From: Mnemiopsis leidyi
Lineage: Eukaryota; Ctenophora; Tentaculata; Lobata; Bolinopsidae
Assembly (NCBI GenBank): GCA_000226015.1
Contig: JH153573.1
Span: 551,007-571,445 of the forward strand
DNA: 20,439 bases
Reading direction: 5' to 3'
How positions within the stretch are numbered: the stretch's first letter is position 1; the number at the start of each line of letters is the position of its first letter. The position numbers and the translations under genes are program-made. This document shows, one piece after another, positions 1 through 10,016 of the stretch. The notes under the pieces were generated by a model. That model had not been told where the DNA came from. It ran no database searches and worked only from the letters and a program-made list of their open reading frames with translations.

Positions 1-220
1 CGCCGGTGTTACATCCTGCACACGCCGGTGTTACATCCTGCACACGCCGGTGTTACATCCTGCACACGCCGGTGTTACATCCTGCACACGCCGGTGTTAC
101 ATCCTGCACACGCCGGTGTTACATCCTGCACACGCCGGTGTTACATCCTGAACACGCCGGTGTTACATCCTGCACACGCCGGTGTTAAAACCTGTACAGG
201 CCGGCGTTACACCCCGCGCA
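1..220. repeat. 22-bp minisatellite array
   Basis: About ten head-to-tail copies of a 22-bp unit that begins CGCCGGTGTTACATCC and ends TGCACA. Copies start at 1, 23, 45, 67, 89, 111, 133, 155 and 177, with a decayed one at 199. The first eight are nearly identical (one C-to-A change at 151); the last two have diverged, so this is the right edge of an array that runs off the left end of the window. The unit length is not a multiple of three and most frames lack stops, so it produces false open frames. No role is visible. Confidence 0.97.
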
Positions 221-1858
221 CGCCCAATAGTACCGTGTCAAGAAATAGTGCAGAAAGTAAAATTGTACTTGTATTACCCACGTTTGACAGGCATATTTGT
301 GTATGCAGTGATAAGAATTCAGATGCAAAATACATAGTAATATATCTTGCCCACATAAGTGTCTGATATGTCTAGTATGGATACACATCGACTGGATTAT
401 CTGCTATTTTTAGCGTCTAACGCTTGATTCTGATCCTAAGTAACCGGATACTAAATCTCAAAGATCCCTTTAATATTCCCGTCTCGCTCCTCTCTCCTAC
501 ATCTCCCTAAAAATCGGGAGTTACGCATTCAGAAGTTTCACACCCGCCACCGAGGCAACCAAAAATTCCAACTATTTGAGCGGTAAATGACACACAGGCT
601 GGATCGGTACACGGTTGTGTGTTCGACGTGCTGAGTAAATCTACGAACATGCCGTAAAAATAGCGCTCACGGTGTGCCGCCAGGGCCGGCAGTACTTCCA
701 TTAAGGAGCATAACTTAGCAACCTGACTACGTCAGAGATACAGAAGTTAATTATTTAGCACGGTGTCGGATAGGGTTTGTGGTGCCAAATAAAACACTCA
801 CAATGACCTTTAATTGAATTTCAGGTAATCCATGACCCTTAATCTTACCTTTAATTTACACTATTTAAGGGATTTATCCCGGAGTTTTCTGTACCCGCCG
901 AACTTCACCACGTTGTTTGAGGAGTTAAATATTTTTCGTTACCGCCAGGGAGACGGAGACTGTATAGCTTTACAAAGGTGCCTTCAATTTTATATACCGT
1001 AGTCATGTACAGGTGTACGTGTGCTGATAGGTCTTCATGTCAGATAGTTGAAATTCGCGCTCTCAGCCCACCACGCTGTACAAAGAAAATTCCAAAGATA
1101 CGGCTCGCATGGCCAACTATCGTGCTATGGTCTCGAGGTCAATATCAGGCTATATTTATCTTCACGGCAAACATTCCGGGAATTTCGATAATTTGATCAC
1201 GACACACATGAGTGATGTGTAAAGAGATCAGAGAATCCCGATGGAGCTGGGCCGTGTAGAATTTTTAAACATTTTTATCCGATATTCCTGTACACATCAA
1301 TGAAAGGGTTTAGGTTTACAAAACTTGGCTTGAGCTTGACCAGAGTAAATCGTGTTAACATTGACGAAAATTCTTATGAAGCAATAATTTAAGTATCTCA
1401 AATACTGCTGGGAATTTTCCACGATTGTGAAATTACACGCTACGGATGTGTGCTCTTGTTACCGAGTTCACTCTACCGGATCCCGCTGAAAAGACAAGCA
1501 ATACCGCTAACTCTTACCGCGCCAGCTGCAAAGGGAGACCGTGTTGTTGGCCGGATGACTATTCGCCTAGCACAGTCCTGGACTCTCAGTTAGTACTCCT
1601 TTCTTTAATTCTTGACGGACCGCCGGCAAATTCGCACTCGCCATGTGATGTTATAGCTCAATATAAATATACTCGGTGATGTAGCTGAAAACAATTCATT
1701 TCCGTCTTCTTATCTCATTAATTATCCTCTTCTCTACTCTCGGCGAAGGTGAAATCAGGACTAAAGATCTCACACCCCCTATAGCAAGTCGATACGGCTA
1801 AAAATTGACAATATTAAACTTCCGCTCTATAAACTGTTTTTCCTTTCGTTCGGGCAGT
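221..1858. other. No gene seen
   Basis: Unique-looking sequence with only short open frames (up to 77 codons) on both strands. I found no splice-flanked frame, signal peptide or recognisable domain. It may be intergenic DNA or an intron of a gene lying mainly outside the window. Confidence 0.5.
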
Positions 1859-2014
1859 TCAAAGAGATGTCGCAGTTCTGCCTTGACGAAACCATTTTGG
1901 GTGATTACATAATGGAATGAACAAGTCAGCCTCATTGGAGGAAGACGTACAACTCAGTAAGAAGAGAGCTGCCCGAAAATAGCCCGGTATAGGAGCCAGA
2001 AGTAGAGCGGCCAG

Positions 2015-2276
2015 CCAATACTGGAGGGAGGGGAGTGTAGAGGCACACACACTCTGTGTACACACGTGACCTTGTAAGTAGACACGTGACTCAGCAAGGC
2101 TTCTCACCCACAAAAACATATGTGCATTGTTCCACACCTAGACTCTCAGTAGGAAATGACTGATAGTTAAATAAATTCAATTACAAAGCCAGAACAGGTA
2201 GTAACTGATGAGACCACGTGATTGAAATGCTGACTGCTGATTGGCTGATTAGACAAGTGGTGGCCTGTGATTGGCT
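2015..2276 (-). promoter_or_regulatory. CCAAT / E-box cluster
   Basis: TGATTGGCT occurs twice, at 2238-2246 and 2268-2276, exactly 30 bp apart (about three helical turns); each contains an inverted CCAAT. CACGTG E-boxes lie at 2063-2068 and 2083-2088 inside two copies of ACACGTGAC spaced exactly 20 bp, with a third at 2215-2220. A plus-strand CCAAT sits at 2015-2019. NF-Y binds CCAAT and bHLH-zip factors bind CACGTG. The CCAAT orientation suggests leftward transcription, but I see no TATA box or recognised gene to the left, so the promoter reading is inference. Confidence 0.3.
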
Positions 2277-3694
2277 AGCGAGTGAAGCTGTCTGCAGGTG
2301 TAATGTCACTGTTCTGCTGTCGAAGTTAGCCCGACACAAACTACAGCAGCGTTATATTTCTCCATAGACCAGCAAGTTTACAGACACATTACTACTACGT
2401 TGTCGTAGAGATGTTACACACACACACTAACGATGTAGCTGAGTACCACATATTTTGATACCTCACTTTAATTGTACGCCAGAAATAGTTTGATGTGGTG
2501 GTGTACCTGCCATTATATGTAGTAGTTCGAATACAGGGATGAGAAAATTAAGGGAGAAATTTTAAAGCCACAATTTCAATTATCAAGTTAAGCCGGAGGA
2601 GTGTGTACATCGTCAAACGCTAGTGTCATGGCAATTTGTCACTTTAAAATGATAAACTTCACCTTAAATTAAATGAATTTACAGCGCACAACGTCTCTAT
2701 TTTTGTCGAACAGTTTCAAGCTTGGAACTTGCCAGACATTCGAAATTTAGCGTCGTATCTAAACTCGTCCAAACAAGCATACACACAAACAAACGAACAT
2801 TTACACGCGCCACACAATATAGACGTCGACAGACAAATTTTAAAATTCCCATTCAAGAAAAATGGCAGAGTGCCAACTGAGATTATATGTTCCGAAATGA
2901 GTAAACGGAGCAGAGAGATGATAACAATAAGCATTGTTGATATAATGAGGCCTGTAGATGCATGATAAGCATTGTGCCGGTCGGAGTTACAGAGGGTTGC
3001 TGAGTAGTTACTGCTGTGTTTACATCGTCAGTTTTACAGTCAACTTCTAGAATTATAGAGTAGAAAAGTTGAACATAGTCACATTGGCTGGTTATTATTG
3101 ATTCCAGACGCAGCAGTTTCTTCAAGTCAGAGAAACTTAATGTTTTACCATGATGCAAAAATAGATATAAGTTGAGCAATGTTTTCTCCTTTGCATTCCT
3201 CAGGATTTTTAAAACTAAGTACCCAAAAGAATGTTCCATATAAAAGCATTTAGAACTAAGATCACCACGACACGACCACCTGAAGGAGCCACACACGAGT
3301 AACTTTACAAGGTCAAGTGACTTGACACGTGACAGAAAGACTTTCAGAAGGGAGAGGGACACTTCTCCTGGCGGTCACCTCATTGATCCTTACTTAAACT
3401 GAGATATAGAGGATTTGACAGGTCAACTCAACCGAGAAGAGAGAGAGTAGCGATGTTGTGGTGTCAGTAAACCGAGGAAAGGACGGTTAAATCTCGATTT
3501 TCTAGTAGTTTTGAGAATAGCAGCTTAGAGCAAATAAGCCTAATCAGCTTAGTAGTGAAAAAAGGTGCATGTGACAATGCTAGCGATATTCTAGTTCTTT
3601 AGTTTGGTCAACTTTTATAATGAGGGAACATAAAAAAGGATATGTATTATAATATCATTTGAAAGTGTAAATAAAACTCCATAAATGTAAATAC

Positions 3695-3741
3695 CTCGTC
3701 GTCTGTGTAGCAGTTGACAGCCAATACCGTCAAGGCAAGAA
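3695..3741 (-). CDS. Secreted-protein gene, second coding exon
   Basis: A 47-base exon: two bases complete the phenylalanine codon, then 15 codons LALTVLAVNCYTDDE. The hydrophobic stretch completes the signal peptide started in the exon at 4753-4722. The other two frames either stop at once (TGA) or give an arginine-rich chain, so the signal-peptide frame is the sensible one. The donor GTATTT is only fair. Confidence 0.48.
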
Positions 3742-4753
3742 CTGAAAGAATGCAAGATTAGAAGATTAGTATGTCATTTCAACAGATCAAATTTTAGATA
3801 AAAAGTTAAGTTCTTAGTTTTAACTCCTACTGTGAACATGAATAGTTCCTTTGACATTACATCAGGTTTAAGCTGTTCTGACAAGCAGGCATAACATCAT
3901 CATTGTTTCTGTAACTCTAGATACTAATTTTCAAATTGCAATGAACTTTGAAGAAATCTTGAAATATCTGATTATGTTATAACGCAACTTCAATCTTATC
4001 AATCATTAAATTATTTGTCTAGTCAGATCATTTCACGGTCAGTAACTCAAAAGAGCCACCGGATAAGTTCCTATTGCCCGAGGGAACAGTACACATAAAT
4101 GTCTATCTGCGGTCTTACACTCGACTACTGGCTAAGTATTACTCCTTCATGTCAGAGCTCTAAAATTAATTCCATTACAAAGTGCAATCAACAGTACAAA
4201 TGCCTGTGCGACCTATCTAATTCATATCATGGTTTATGGAGGAGCCGTACAGCTTGTCCCAGAAATAATTCATAATTTGTCCTACAATAGCAAAATCAAG
4301 TTGATAATCCATGACAATTTAACCGAGTAGTCCAGTATGCGGGATTCCATGGAAATGCACAGGCAGGACATAGTTCAGTGGACGATTTAGGACATTTATG
4401 TCAGAGTTAGAGTATGCATTTTAAGGCCTGGTTATTACTCCAACCTTATAGCAGTCAAATAAAGCTAGTTTATCTTCCGTAATTTCAAGTTCTAAATCTT
4501 ACATATTATATTCGTTCAGGGATATGAAGTTTAAGCCATATAAATTATAGCTGACCGAATACAAAGGGCCGAAAGAATATGCAATAGTACAATTCGAGTC
4601 CGTGAGATTAGAATTTTTATGTTTTGTCTCCATTAGAAACATATTTACACAGAACATGTATACTCATTAGGGACAAATCCTGCATAAAGCCATGTACTTT
4701 TGTGTTTATATAGCAACTTACATGCGAGAACTCCTTTTAGCATCATCATTCCC
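3695..4753 (-). CDS. Partial gene for a secreted protein: signal peptide over two exons
   Basis: Two minus-strand coding exons join in frame. Exon 4753-4722 has acceptor CTCTTCTATAG, then GGGA, three ATGs in a row, and donor CAT|GTAAGT. Exon 3741-3695 has acceptor TTGCATTCTTTCAG with a TACTAAT branch-point match about 30 bases upstream, and donor GAG|GTATTT. Phase 1 to phase 1 splicing makes a TTT codon. The product starts MMMLKGVLAF and continues LALTVLAVNCYTDDE: a short n-region with one lysine, a 12-13 residue hydrophobic core, and an acidic start of the mature chain. Cleavage could follow VLA or VNC. The exon ends in phase 0. No following exon could be identified between 3694 and 1, so family and length are unknown. 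The signal-peptide reading is strong for a hand assembly, but there is no homology support. Confidence 0.5.
4722..4753 (-). CDS. Secreted-protein gene, start-codon exon
   Basis: A 32-base exon. Four untranslated bases (GGGA) precede the ATG at 4749-4747. It encodes MMMLKGVLA plus the first base of the next codon. The donor GTAAGT is consensus and the acceptor has a pyrimidine-rich tract. Three in-frame ATGs leave the exact start open, but the signal peptide works from any of them. Confidence 0.48.
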
Positions 4754-4900
4754 CTATAGAAGAGAGATTTTGTGTTATATTGATACAACAAGGACCAATC
4801 ATAAAACTGACAAATAGTTAGACAAACTTCACAAACTTGCCCATTTAAAACAGACCACAGGATTCCTAACGTCGCGCAATTTAACAGTCCGGGTCCTCAC

Positions 4901-5010
4901 CTCCTCCCCCACAACTCAAAACCGCCTTCAGCTTTGAATCCTCTCCTCGAAAAATTTAAAACGCTCATCTCTCTCTCTCATTCTCCGTTCAGTTTCGTTT
5001 GATGTCTGGT
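4901..5010 (-). other. Putative 5' UTR exon of the secreted-protein gene
   Basis: Starting about 30 bases after a minus-strand TATA box, this stretch reads to a good donor, GGAG|GTGAGG, at 4901/4900. The next acceptor in the same direction is at 4755-4754, leaving a 147-bp intron before the ATG exon. The transcription start is estimated from the TATA box, not seen. No long open frame is expected here. Confidence 0.35.
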
Positions 5011-5034
5011 CAGGTAGGACTACCGTCACCAGTC

Positions 5035-5245
5035 TATTTATAGAGATGATGCCGGAGTAGTGTTACAGAGAGTGCTGAACATAACGCGATTACACTCCAG
5101 CTTTGTCTCCTGGGACACACATCTAGAGAGCCGGGCCAGCAGAAACTCAGATTTGTTATTGGATTTCGTCCATGACCATGATGATGTCACGTTTGTGATG
5201 CTCGAAAAAGCGGACGCGGAACATATCGGAAAGTGATTTGATTGG
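5035..5245 (-). promoter_or_regulatory. TATA/CRE/CCAAT promoter, leftward
   Basis: Read on the minus strand: an inverted CCAAT at 5245-5241, a CRE-like TGACATCA at 5189-5182, and TATAAATA at 5042-5035. This is the usual order and strand for a promoter driving leftward transcription. The signal-peptide exons lie in that direction about 290 bases from the TATA box. A start near 5010 is predicted by spacing only. Confidence 0.4.
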
Positions 5246-5908
5246 TCAATAAGAGTGTATGTTGGGAAGACGAGGATCTAGGGCGGGTAGTTCGGATAAT
5301 CGCGTTAAAAGGTAATGAGTTAAGGTCTATCTTTTGGGGTGGAACTTAGGAAGGGCTGGACAAAATTGAAACGCCTGACATGAGCTCATGCTGAATTTTC
5401 AGCGTTTCGAAGTTTTACAGTAGCCAAACTCCTCTAAATTACGGGTTGATGACTTCTGCAGAACGGATATTCTTGCCTGGGCTAGTTTCTTGTCTCAGTC
5501 ACAATATTAGTTAGATTTCATAGTCTCGTTTTGAGGGTGAAATTTAGCGATAAAACTTGTAGGAATTTGACAAATTATACATCTAACACTCATTGTTATA
5601 ATAGGGTTACATCAGCTCTTAGCAGCTACATACATAACATCCGAGTATAAACTTTACTGGTAATACACAACCTTATACTTAGACTGGGATTAACCGTTAT
5701 AAAGTTATAAGATGCCAAACATCGACCACTAAAGTTAGCACGAGAAAATTAACACGGGTTGCATTAAATTACACGGGATTTACAGTAATTTTGTCACCTG
5801 GCACAGAGAAAATCTCATTATTACATGTGTCAAAAAATGGAGAAAATGGGGGGCTTGCAGCTGTAGCGTGGCGTGTAATGAGACTGTAATGTTGGCAGGG
5901 TAGCCAGG
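5246..5908. other. No gene seen
   Basis: AT-rich, with no frame or splice-flanked segment that I trust. It lies upstream of the leftward promoter. Confidence 0.5.
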
Positions 5909-6005
5909 TTTTAGTGACATTGAACACCGTGACTGTCAGGGGGTGTCACTGACAGTGTCACTAACACCGCACTGTGACATCTTGTGTGACACTGTGACAC
6001 ACTAA
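5909..6005. repeat. Cluster of TGACA/TGTCA with a 10-bp inverted repeat
   Basis: About eight copies of TGACA or its complement lie in under 100 bp. They include an inverted repeat, ACAGTGTCAC at 5952-5961 against GTGACACTGT at 5986-5995. TGACAG/TGTCA is the core recognised by TALE homeodomain proteins (Meis, Prep, TGIF). The dense GTGAC/GTCAC phrase could equally be a decayed simple repeat. Confidence 0.5.
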
Positions 6006-6371
6006 GGGACACTTCACCAGCCTGCTTGCACTGCTTCTCAACCCCAAGAAATGTGGTCTACTTGGGTGTGAGTAAGGACAGTCCAAGCAGCACAAGCTAG
6101 CGCTTCAATTTACCAGTCTATCTACTACAAAGTCAGAGAAGTTACTAATCGAGAAACGAGCAGTTTGTCATGACTGGGGAGAGGAGAGTGGTAATCAGGA
6201 AATATACAGTTTCTTCAACACACCTGAAAGATAGACAGCCCTTAGAGGCCAGGTGAAAAGGGATTATGAGAATTTCCAGTCAGCGTTTAGTCTCCAAAAG
6301 AGTCTAAATCGACACCGTCTCAGATTTACTACACCAAAAACACCCAGAAGATAACTGTGCACTGTGCAGTT

Positions 6372-6848
6372 CTATTTCAGAACCTCTCCTACAAATAATA
6401 TATCGTGTCTCATTGCAGTGCACATTCTTGTTTTCACATCTGCATTGTTTGGGCAAAACATCCGTTCTCTAAATCCTCTGGAGAAATTTACCATATTTGG
6501 AACCGGTTGCAGTTCCTGTAGTAAGCTAATTACGCGGTACAAAAAGTTTACAGCCAGTTTCACAATTTCCCAGAATTCTTGATAGATTCCAGCAGCCAGG
6601 ATATCAGAAACCTTACTTCCGGAGGCAGCCAGCCCACACAAAAGACTCCGCAGAAGGCGGTCCTGCAGTACAATGGCACTGACAAGCGGTGTTATTCCAA
6701 CTATCCGGCCTTGACTTTCCGTGATTATCAAACGTCTAAAACCTCTAATTAAAACCGCCAATACCACAGTCTGACAGCTTACAAAGACTCGGAGGTTATA
6801 TTGGAAATACTGTGGTGAGTGAGGTGGAAAGTTAACTAGAATTTGCAT
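6372..6848 (-). CDS. Unrecognised open frame, possible exon
   Basis: A 158-codon ATG-to-stop frame on the minus strand, one of the longest non-repetitive frames in the window. A good acceptor (TTCCACCTCACTCACCACAG) falls in frame near its start, and possible donors follow (GGAA|GTAAGG and AATATG|GTAAAT). The translation is hydrophobic-rich; the piece RGFRRLIITESQGRIVGIT loosely resembles the second half of a CBS motif (a strand, G-x-hVGI), but the preceding helix is about three residues too short. No confident family. A frame this long is expected by chance roughly once in several windows of this size. Confidence 0.2.
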   Translation of the reverse strand: MQILVNFPPHSPQYFQYNLRVFVSCQTVVLAVLIRGFRRLIITESQGRIVGITPLVSAIVLQDRLLRSLLCGLAASGSKVSDILAAGIYQEFWEIVKLAVNFLYRVISLLQELQPVPNMVNFSRGFRERMFCPNNADVKTRMCTAMRHDILFVGEVLK

Positions 6849-6867
6849 CTAAGAAGGATCTGATGGT

Positions 6868-7255
6868 GATGAGGGGGAGAAGAGAGAAAATCGAGAATGA
6901 GAGAAAGAGTTGGCGGGGACGAGAAGAGAGAATATCCGGAATGAGAGAGGGAGTTGGCGTGGACGAGAAGAGAGAATATCCGGAATGAGAGAAGGAGTTG
7001 GCGGGGACGAGAAGAGAGAATATCCGGAATGAGAGAAGGAGTTGGCGGGGACGAGAAGAGAGAATATCCGGAATGAGAGAAGGAGTTGGCGGGGACGAGA
7101 AGTGAGAATATCCGGAATGAGAGAAGGAGTTGGCGGGGACGAGAAGAGAGAATATCCGGAATGAGAGAAGGAGTTGACGGGGAGGAGAAGAGAGAATATC
7201 CGGAATGAGAGAAGTAGTTGGCGGGGACGAGAAGAGAGAATATCCGGAATGAGAG
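6868..7255. repeat. 44-bp minisatellite array
   Basis: Eight regular copies of a 44-bp purine-rich unit, marked by GTTGGCG or GTTGACG every 44 bp from 6909 to 7217, each followed by GAGAATATCCGGAATGAGAG. A decayed partial copy lies on the left. One strand is almost all G and A apart from the ATATCC and GTTGGC islands. Forty-four is not a multiple of three, so the SHSGYSLFSS-like frames on the minus strand are artefacts. Confidence 0.96.
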
Positions 7256-7649
7256 GATGAAGTTTGTGGGGTGGAGGAGAGTTTGATATTGACCATGTTC
7301 TCTAGACACTTTTCATTGTATTCACCAGACCGACCTACGCAAGTCATTTACCCGCTTGTTTCGGTACACGATGATGTGATTAGTGTGCCTGGAGCGCCTA
7401 CCGCCAGATAATTGCATACTCTGAGTTGCTCAACTGTGTAATTATTACACGCCCTGCTCAAACCAATCCTTAGAAACAGCAGACTTGTCTTGGAGATATT
7501 TAAACATTTCATGGGGGCTTTTTTGAAATCAGTTGAACACATGTTATTTTGGGGATTGTGGAGCTAATGACCAAATTGTTTGAGTAATGAACTCCACTGA
7601 TAATGACATGTCTGTTGAACTCTTATCAAGTCGGTAAAAGAAAGCCAGT

Positions 7650-7812
7650 CACGTGTACCAAGATAAACCCACATGACATAAAGGTATATAATACGTTCTC
7701 TACGCCAGTAATTCAGACAGTGAGTTGGGAACATTAACATTATCTCAACACAGACATGGCGAGATCATGCGATGACAATCGGCCAGATATTTCAACGTTG
7801 TACAATAATTAG
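7650..7812 (+). promoter_or_regulatory. Candidate TATA + Inr core promoter with a micro-ORF
   Basis: CACGTG at 7650-7655, TATATAAT at 7685-7692, and an initiator-like TTCAGACA whose A (7715) is exactly 30 bases from the first T of the TATA element. The first ATG downstream (7756) opens an 18-codon frame, MARSCDDNRPDISTLYNN, that stops at 7812. The spacing is textbook for RNA polymerase II. There is no recognised gene to its right, so it may be a noncoding or unrecognised promoter, or coincidence. Confidence 0.3.
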
Positions 7813-8054
7813 CAGCCGAGATAACACCGCAACGCGGCTCTTCAGCCGATGAGTTATACTATCGATTTTGACTTTGAGCCGATACATGTATTCACCAGAC
7901 AGAGCGTTAAATATACAGACATTCATACCGTGCGCATGGAATGTAAAATTATTCACTCGATGTAATATAAATACATGCTACAAGGCTAGGCACGTTTAGG
8001 TAGTGATTCGCTGTATGGTCTTCAACGTTTGCGTGTAAGCGGCCAGCTTCTCTT

Positions 8055-8102
8055 AGTGTGTATGTTTGTCTGTAAGTGTGTGTGGGTGTATGTGTGCGTT
8101 GT
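8055..8102. repeat. TG-rich low-complexity tract
   Basis: A run of TGTG/TATG/TCTG dinucleotides with interruptions, an imperfect microsatellite with no other signal. Confidence 0.7.
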
Positions 8103-8514
8103 AATATGTCTGAGTATTCTAATTTTTCTAATGATTGTAATTTTCATCAATATTTATTTACGGATGAGAGGAGTCTCTTTATAAAGTTAAGTATAAAGGA
8201 ACTAAATAGTAAACTCATGGTACGTATTTAGCGTGTGAGTATTTCAAAGGGCTCACAATCGTACACTTATTTTCTGCCGGATCCAGCTCCACTCAACGAC
8301 TCTCTACAATAAGCAATATAAATATCCATACCACTTAAACCCTACTTTAGAGGTCCTGCATCCTTACTTGACAGACAAAGAAGATTACATGCTACATACC
8401 AACAAACCTTTATTTGCTTTAGGTACACGTTATCTCTTTAGGTGCTCATCAAGTATTTAAGGTCATTTAAAAGCATTTACCTAATCATAGCCCTTTCAAA
8501 TGTAGCCAACTTAG

Positions 8515-8692
8515 GAGGGTGCAAGGGCCATGCGAAACATTTTACCTTGGCCCAGCTCTATTGTTTTTCAAGATGAAAACCACATTCTGCCCTTATGAAT
8601 ATAAAGATGAAATAAAGAACACACAAGTTTACAAAACTATGGCCGTCATTTGTAGCGGCGCCCCTACTGCTGCAACGAAGCCTTCTCCAGAG
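8515..8692 (+). CDS. Candidate internal exon, unrecognised protein
   Basis: An open segment of 178 bases bounded by an acceptor (GTAGCCAACTTAG, with CTAATC upstream as a possible branch point) and a strong donor (CCAGAG|GTAAGAG). One frame is open throughout: one base, then 59 codons ending in phase 0, containing pieces such as VQGPCETFYLGPALLFF, FCPYEYKDEIKN and SGAPTAATKPSPE. No family is recognised, and no partner exons were found. It could belong to a plus-strand gene starting near the promoter at 7685. Confidence 0.28.
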
Positions 8693-10010
8693 GTAAGAGG
8701 TATTCAGAATGGATTGTAACATTTACCAGGCCTTTCTAACTGCGCTTCTTATGATATTCCTAGATACCCCGCAATTTCTAAACATAATGGAGATGGGCAT
8801 AATAGGCTATTAGCCTTCCTAAGGCAACTTTTATAGCATTGTTCTTAAACCGTGAAATGGCTAGGTTGCCTGCCTCACTTTGGATCGAAATCATCACAAT
8901 ATAAATCCCGTAGCTTATACACAGCGCACGCATGTTAACATAGGAGCGCACGTAATATATATCGAGAAGAAGTTCGCCTAGCAAGCCAGCGAGCGCATCA
9001 TGTGTGGAGAAGATTGAGTTTAAGCTCGAAGAGAGTTTAGAAGTCTAGAAAGCATGTTGCGTAGTTCCCCGCCGGGGGGAGCAGGTGGGAGCCGAGACCA
9101 CACTCTTGCATGCGACTAACTTGACGAGACACGTCCGGGCAGGGAAACTTTAAACCACCACTCAGTTGAGAAGAATAAAATATTTAAAATCAATCATCAT
9201 TGTAAGATATTATGTCGAGATATAAAATATACTCTTCTAATACAAAATAGTCGCCTCGATGCATATAAACTGTTAAAAACGGGTTGAAAGGCGATCAAAT
9301 CTAAAGTTGCCAAGTTGGGTCAATTTCAATTTCTTAACTCTACCTCCAATTTTACATAATTTTCAAAGCTTAAGACCAATCCACTAAATTAAGTTGACTC
9401 TCATTAACACAGTTAGTTAATGGTTACCTACTATACCGTATACATTACATATAACATTCTCGGTCAAGTTCATGCTCTCATGAAGAAACACGCACTATAG
9501 AAACCAACCACTATTAAAATTCAACTTTCAAGTACCTTGCACTTCGGCATCAGTTCAATTACACAATTGGCCAACATGTCGCACATCAAACAACAACACC
9601 AGTTACCACTCAAATGGGGAACATTGAGTGAGCGTTAATGAAAAAACCGTTGCAACATTGTCACACTAAAATACTATACAAGTTTGCGATAAACAGTGCG
9701 TTTATCTTTCAATGCAGTGAGTGCGGCCTTCGGATGCTGAAAAAAAACTGGGAAATAAAATAATCATATTTATATTGTGCACTTCATATTTACAGAAAAT
9801 TTAATTTCAGATCTTTGCCCTGTTTTAGTAAATTAAAAGAAAATGGCTATTATTCAAATAAAGTTCTTGGAAATATGAAATCCCATATTTTTGAAATCAA
9901 GTTCTTACGTTGCTCATTTTATCTTTTCAAAATTTAAAGGTCGAAAAAAAGTTTAAAAGATTGGACTTTTTGATTAAATTGAAATCAAGTTAAGCGAAAA
10001 GCAGCCTGCT
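8693..10010. other. No gene seen; AT-rich right half
   Basis: Contains a short GC-rich patch near 9070 (CCCCGCCGGGGG). From about 9720 onward the sequence is strongly AT-rich with A and T runs. It has no convincing frame. It lies just beyond the likely 3' end of the Smad gene. Confidence 0.5.
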
Positions 10011-10016
10011 TTTATT
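10011..10016 (-). terminator. Candidate polyadenylation signal of the Smad gene
   Basis: TTTATT on the plus strand reads AATAAA on the minus strand. It is the first canonical hexamer I find after the Smad stop codon (10896-10894), implying a 3' UTR of about 880 bases. Position only; no cleavage site is visible. Confidence 0.3.

Noticed and set aside
1-220. CRISPR-like look of short regular repeats
   Set aside because: The copies abut directly with no unique spacers, and the window is clearly eukaryotic; a minisatellite.
6-366. Two overlapping plus-strand frames of 60 and 112 codons
   Set aside because: They read through the 22-bp tandem array, and the translation repeats in step with it in every frame; no gene signal.
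1859-2137. 92-codon minus-strand frame
   Set aside because: Hydrophobic patch only, no conserved motif, and it overlaps the E-box cluster.
2883-3362. 159-codon minus-strand frame lying after the signal-peptide exons
   Set aside because: It opens with GTG, not ATG, and shows no domain. I tested it as the missing 3' exon: some in-frame AGs exist, but none has a convincing polypyrimidine tract. A short VDCKTDD resembles VNCYTDD of the signal-peptide exon, but a splice from the start exon to it would create a TAA, so it is not a simple alternative exon.
4590-4610. ATTCGAGTCC resembling a tRNA T-loop (B box)
   Set aside because: No A box, acceptor stem or cloverleaf could be built around it.
6832-7347. 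Minus-strand frames of 171 and 157 codons with PDILSSRPRQ-like repeats
   Set aside because: Both are translations of the 44-bp minisatellite, whose low T and A-start content on this strand lacks stops; the reading frame shifts every unit.
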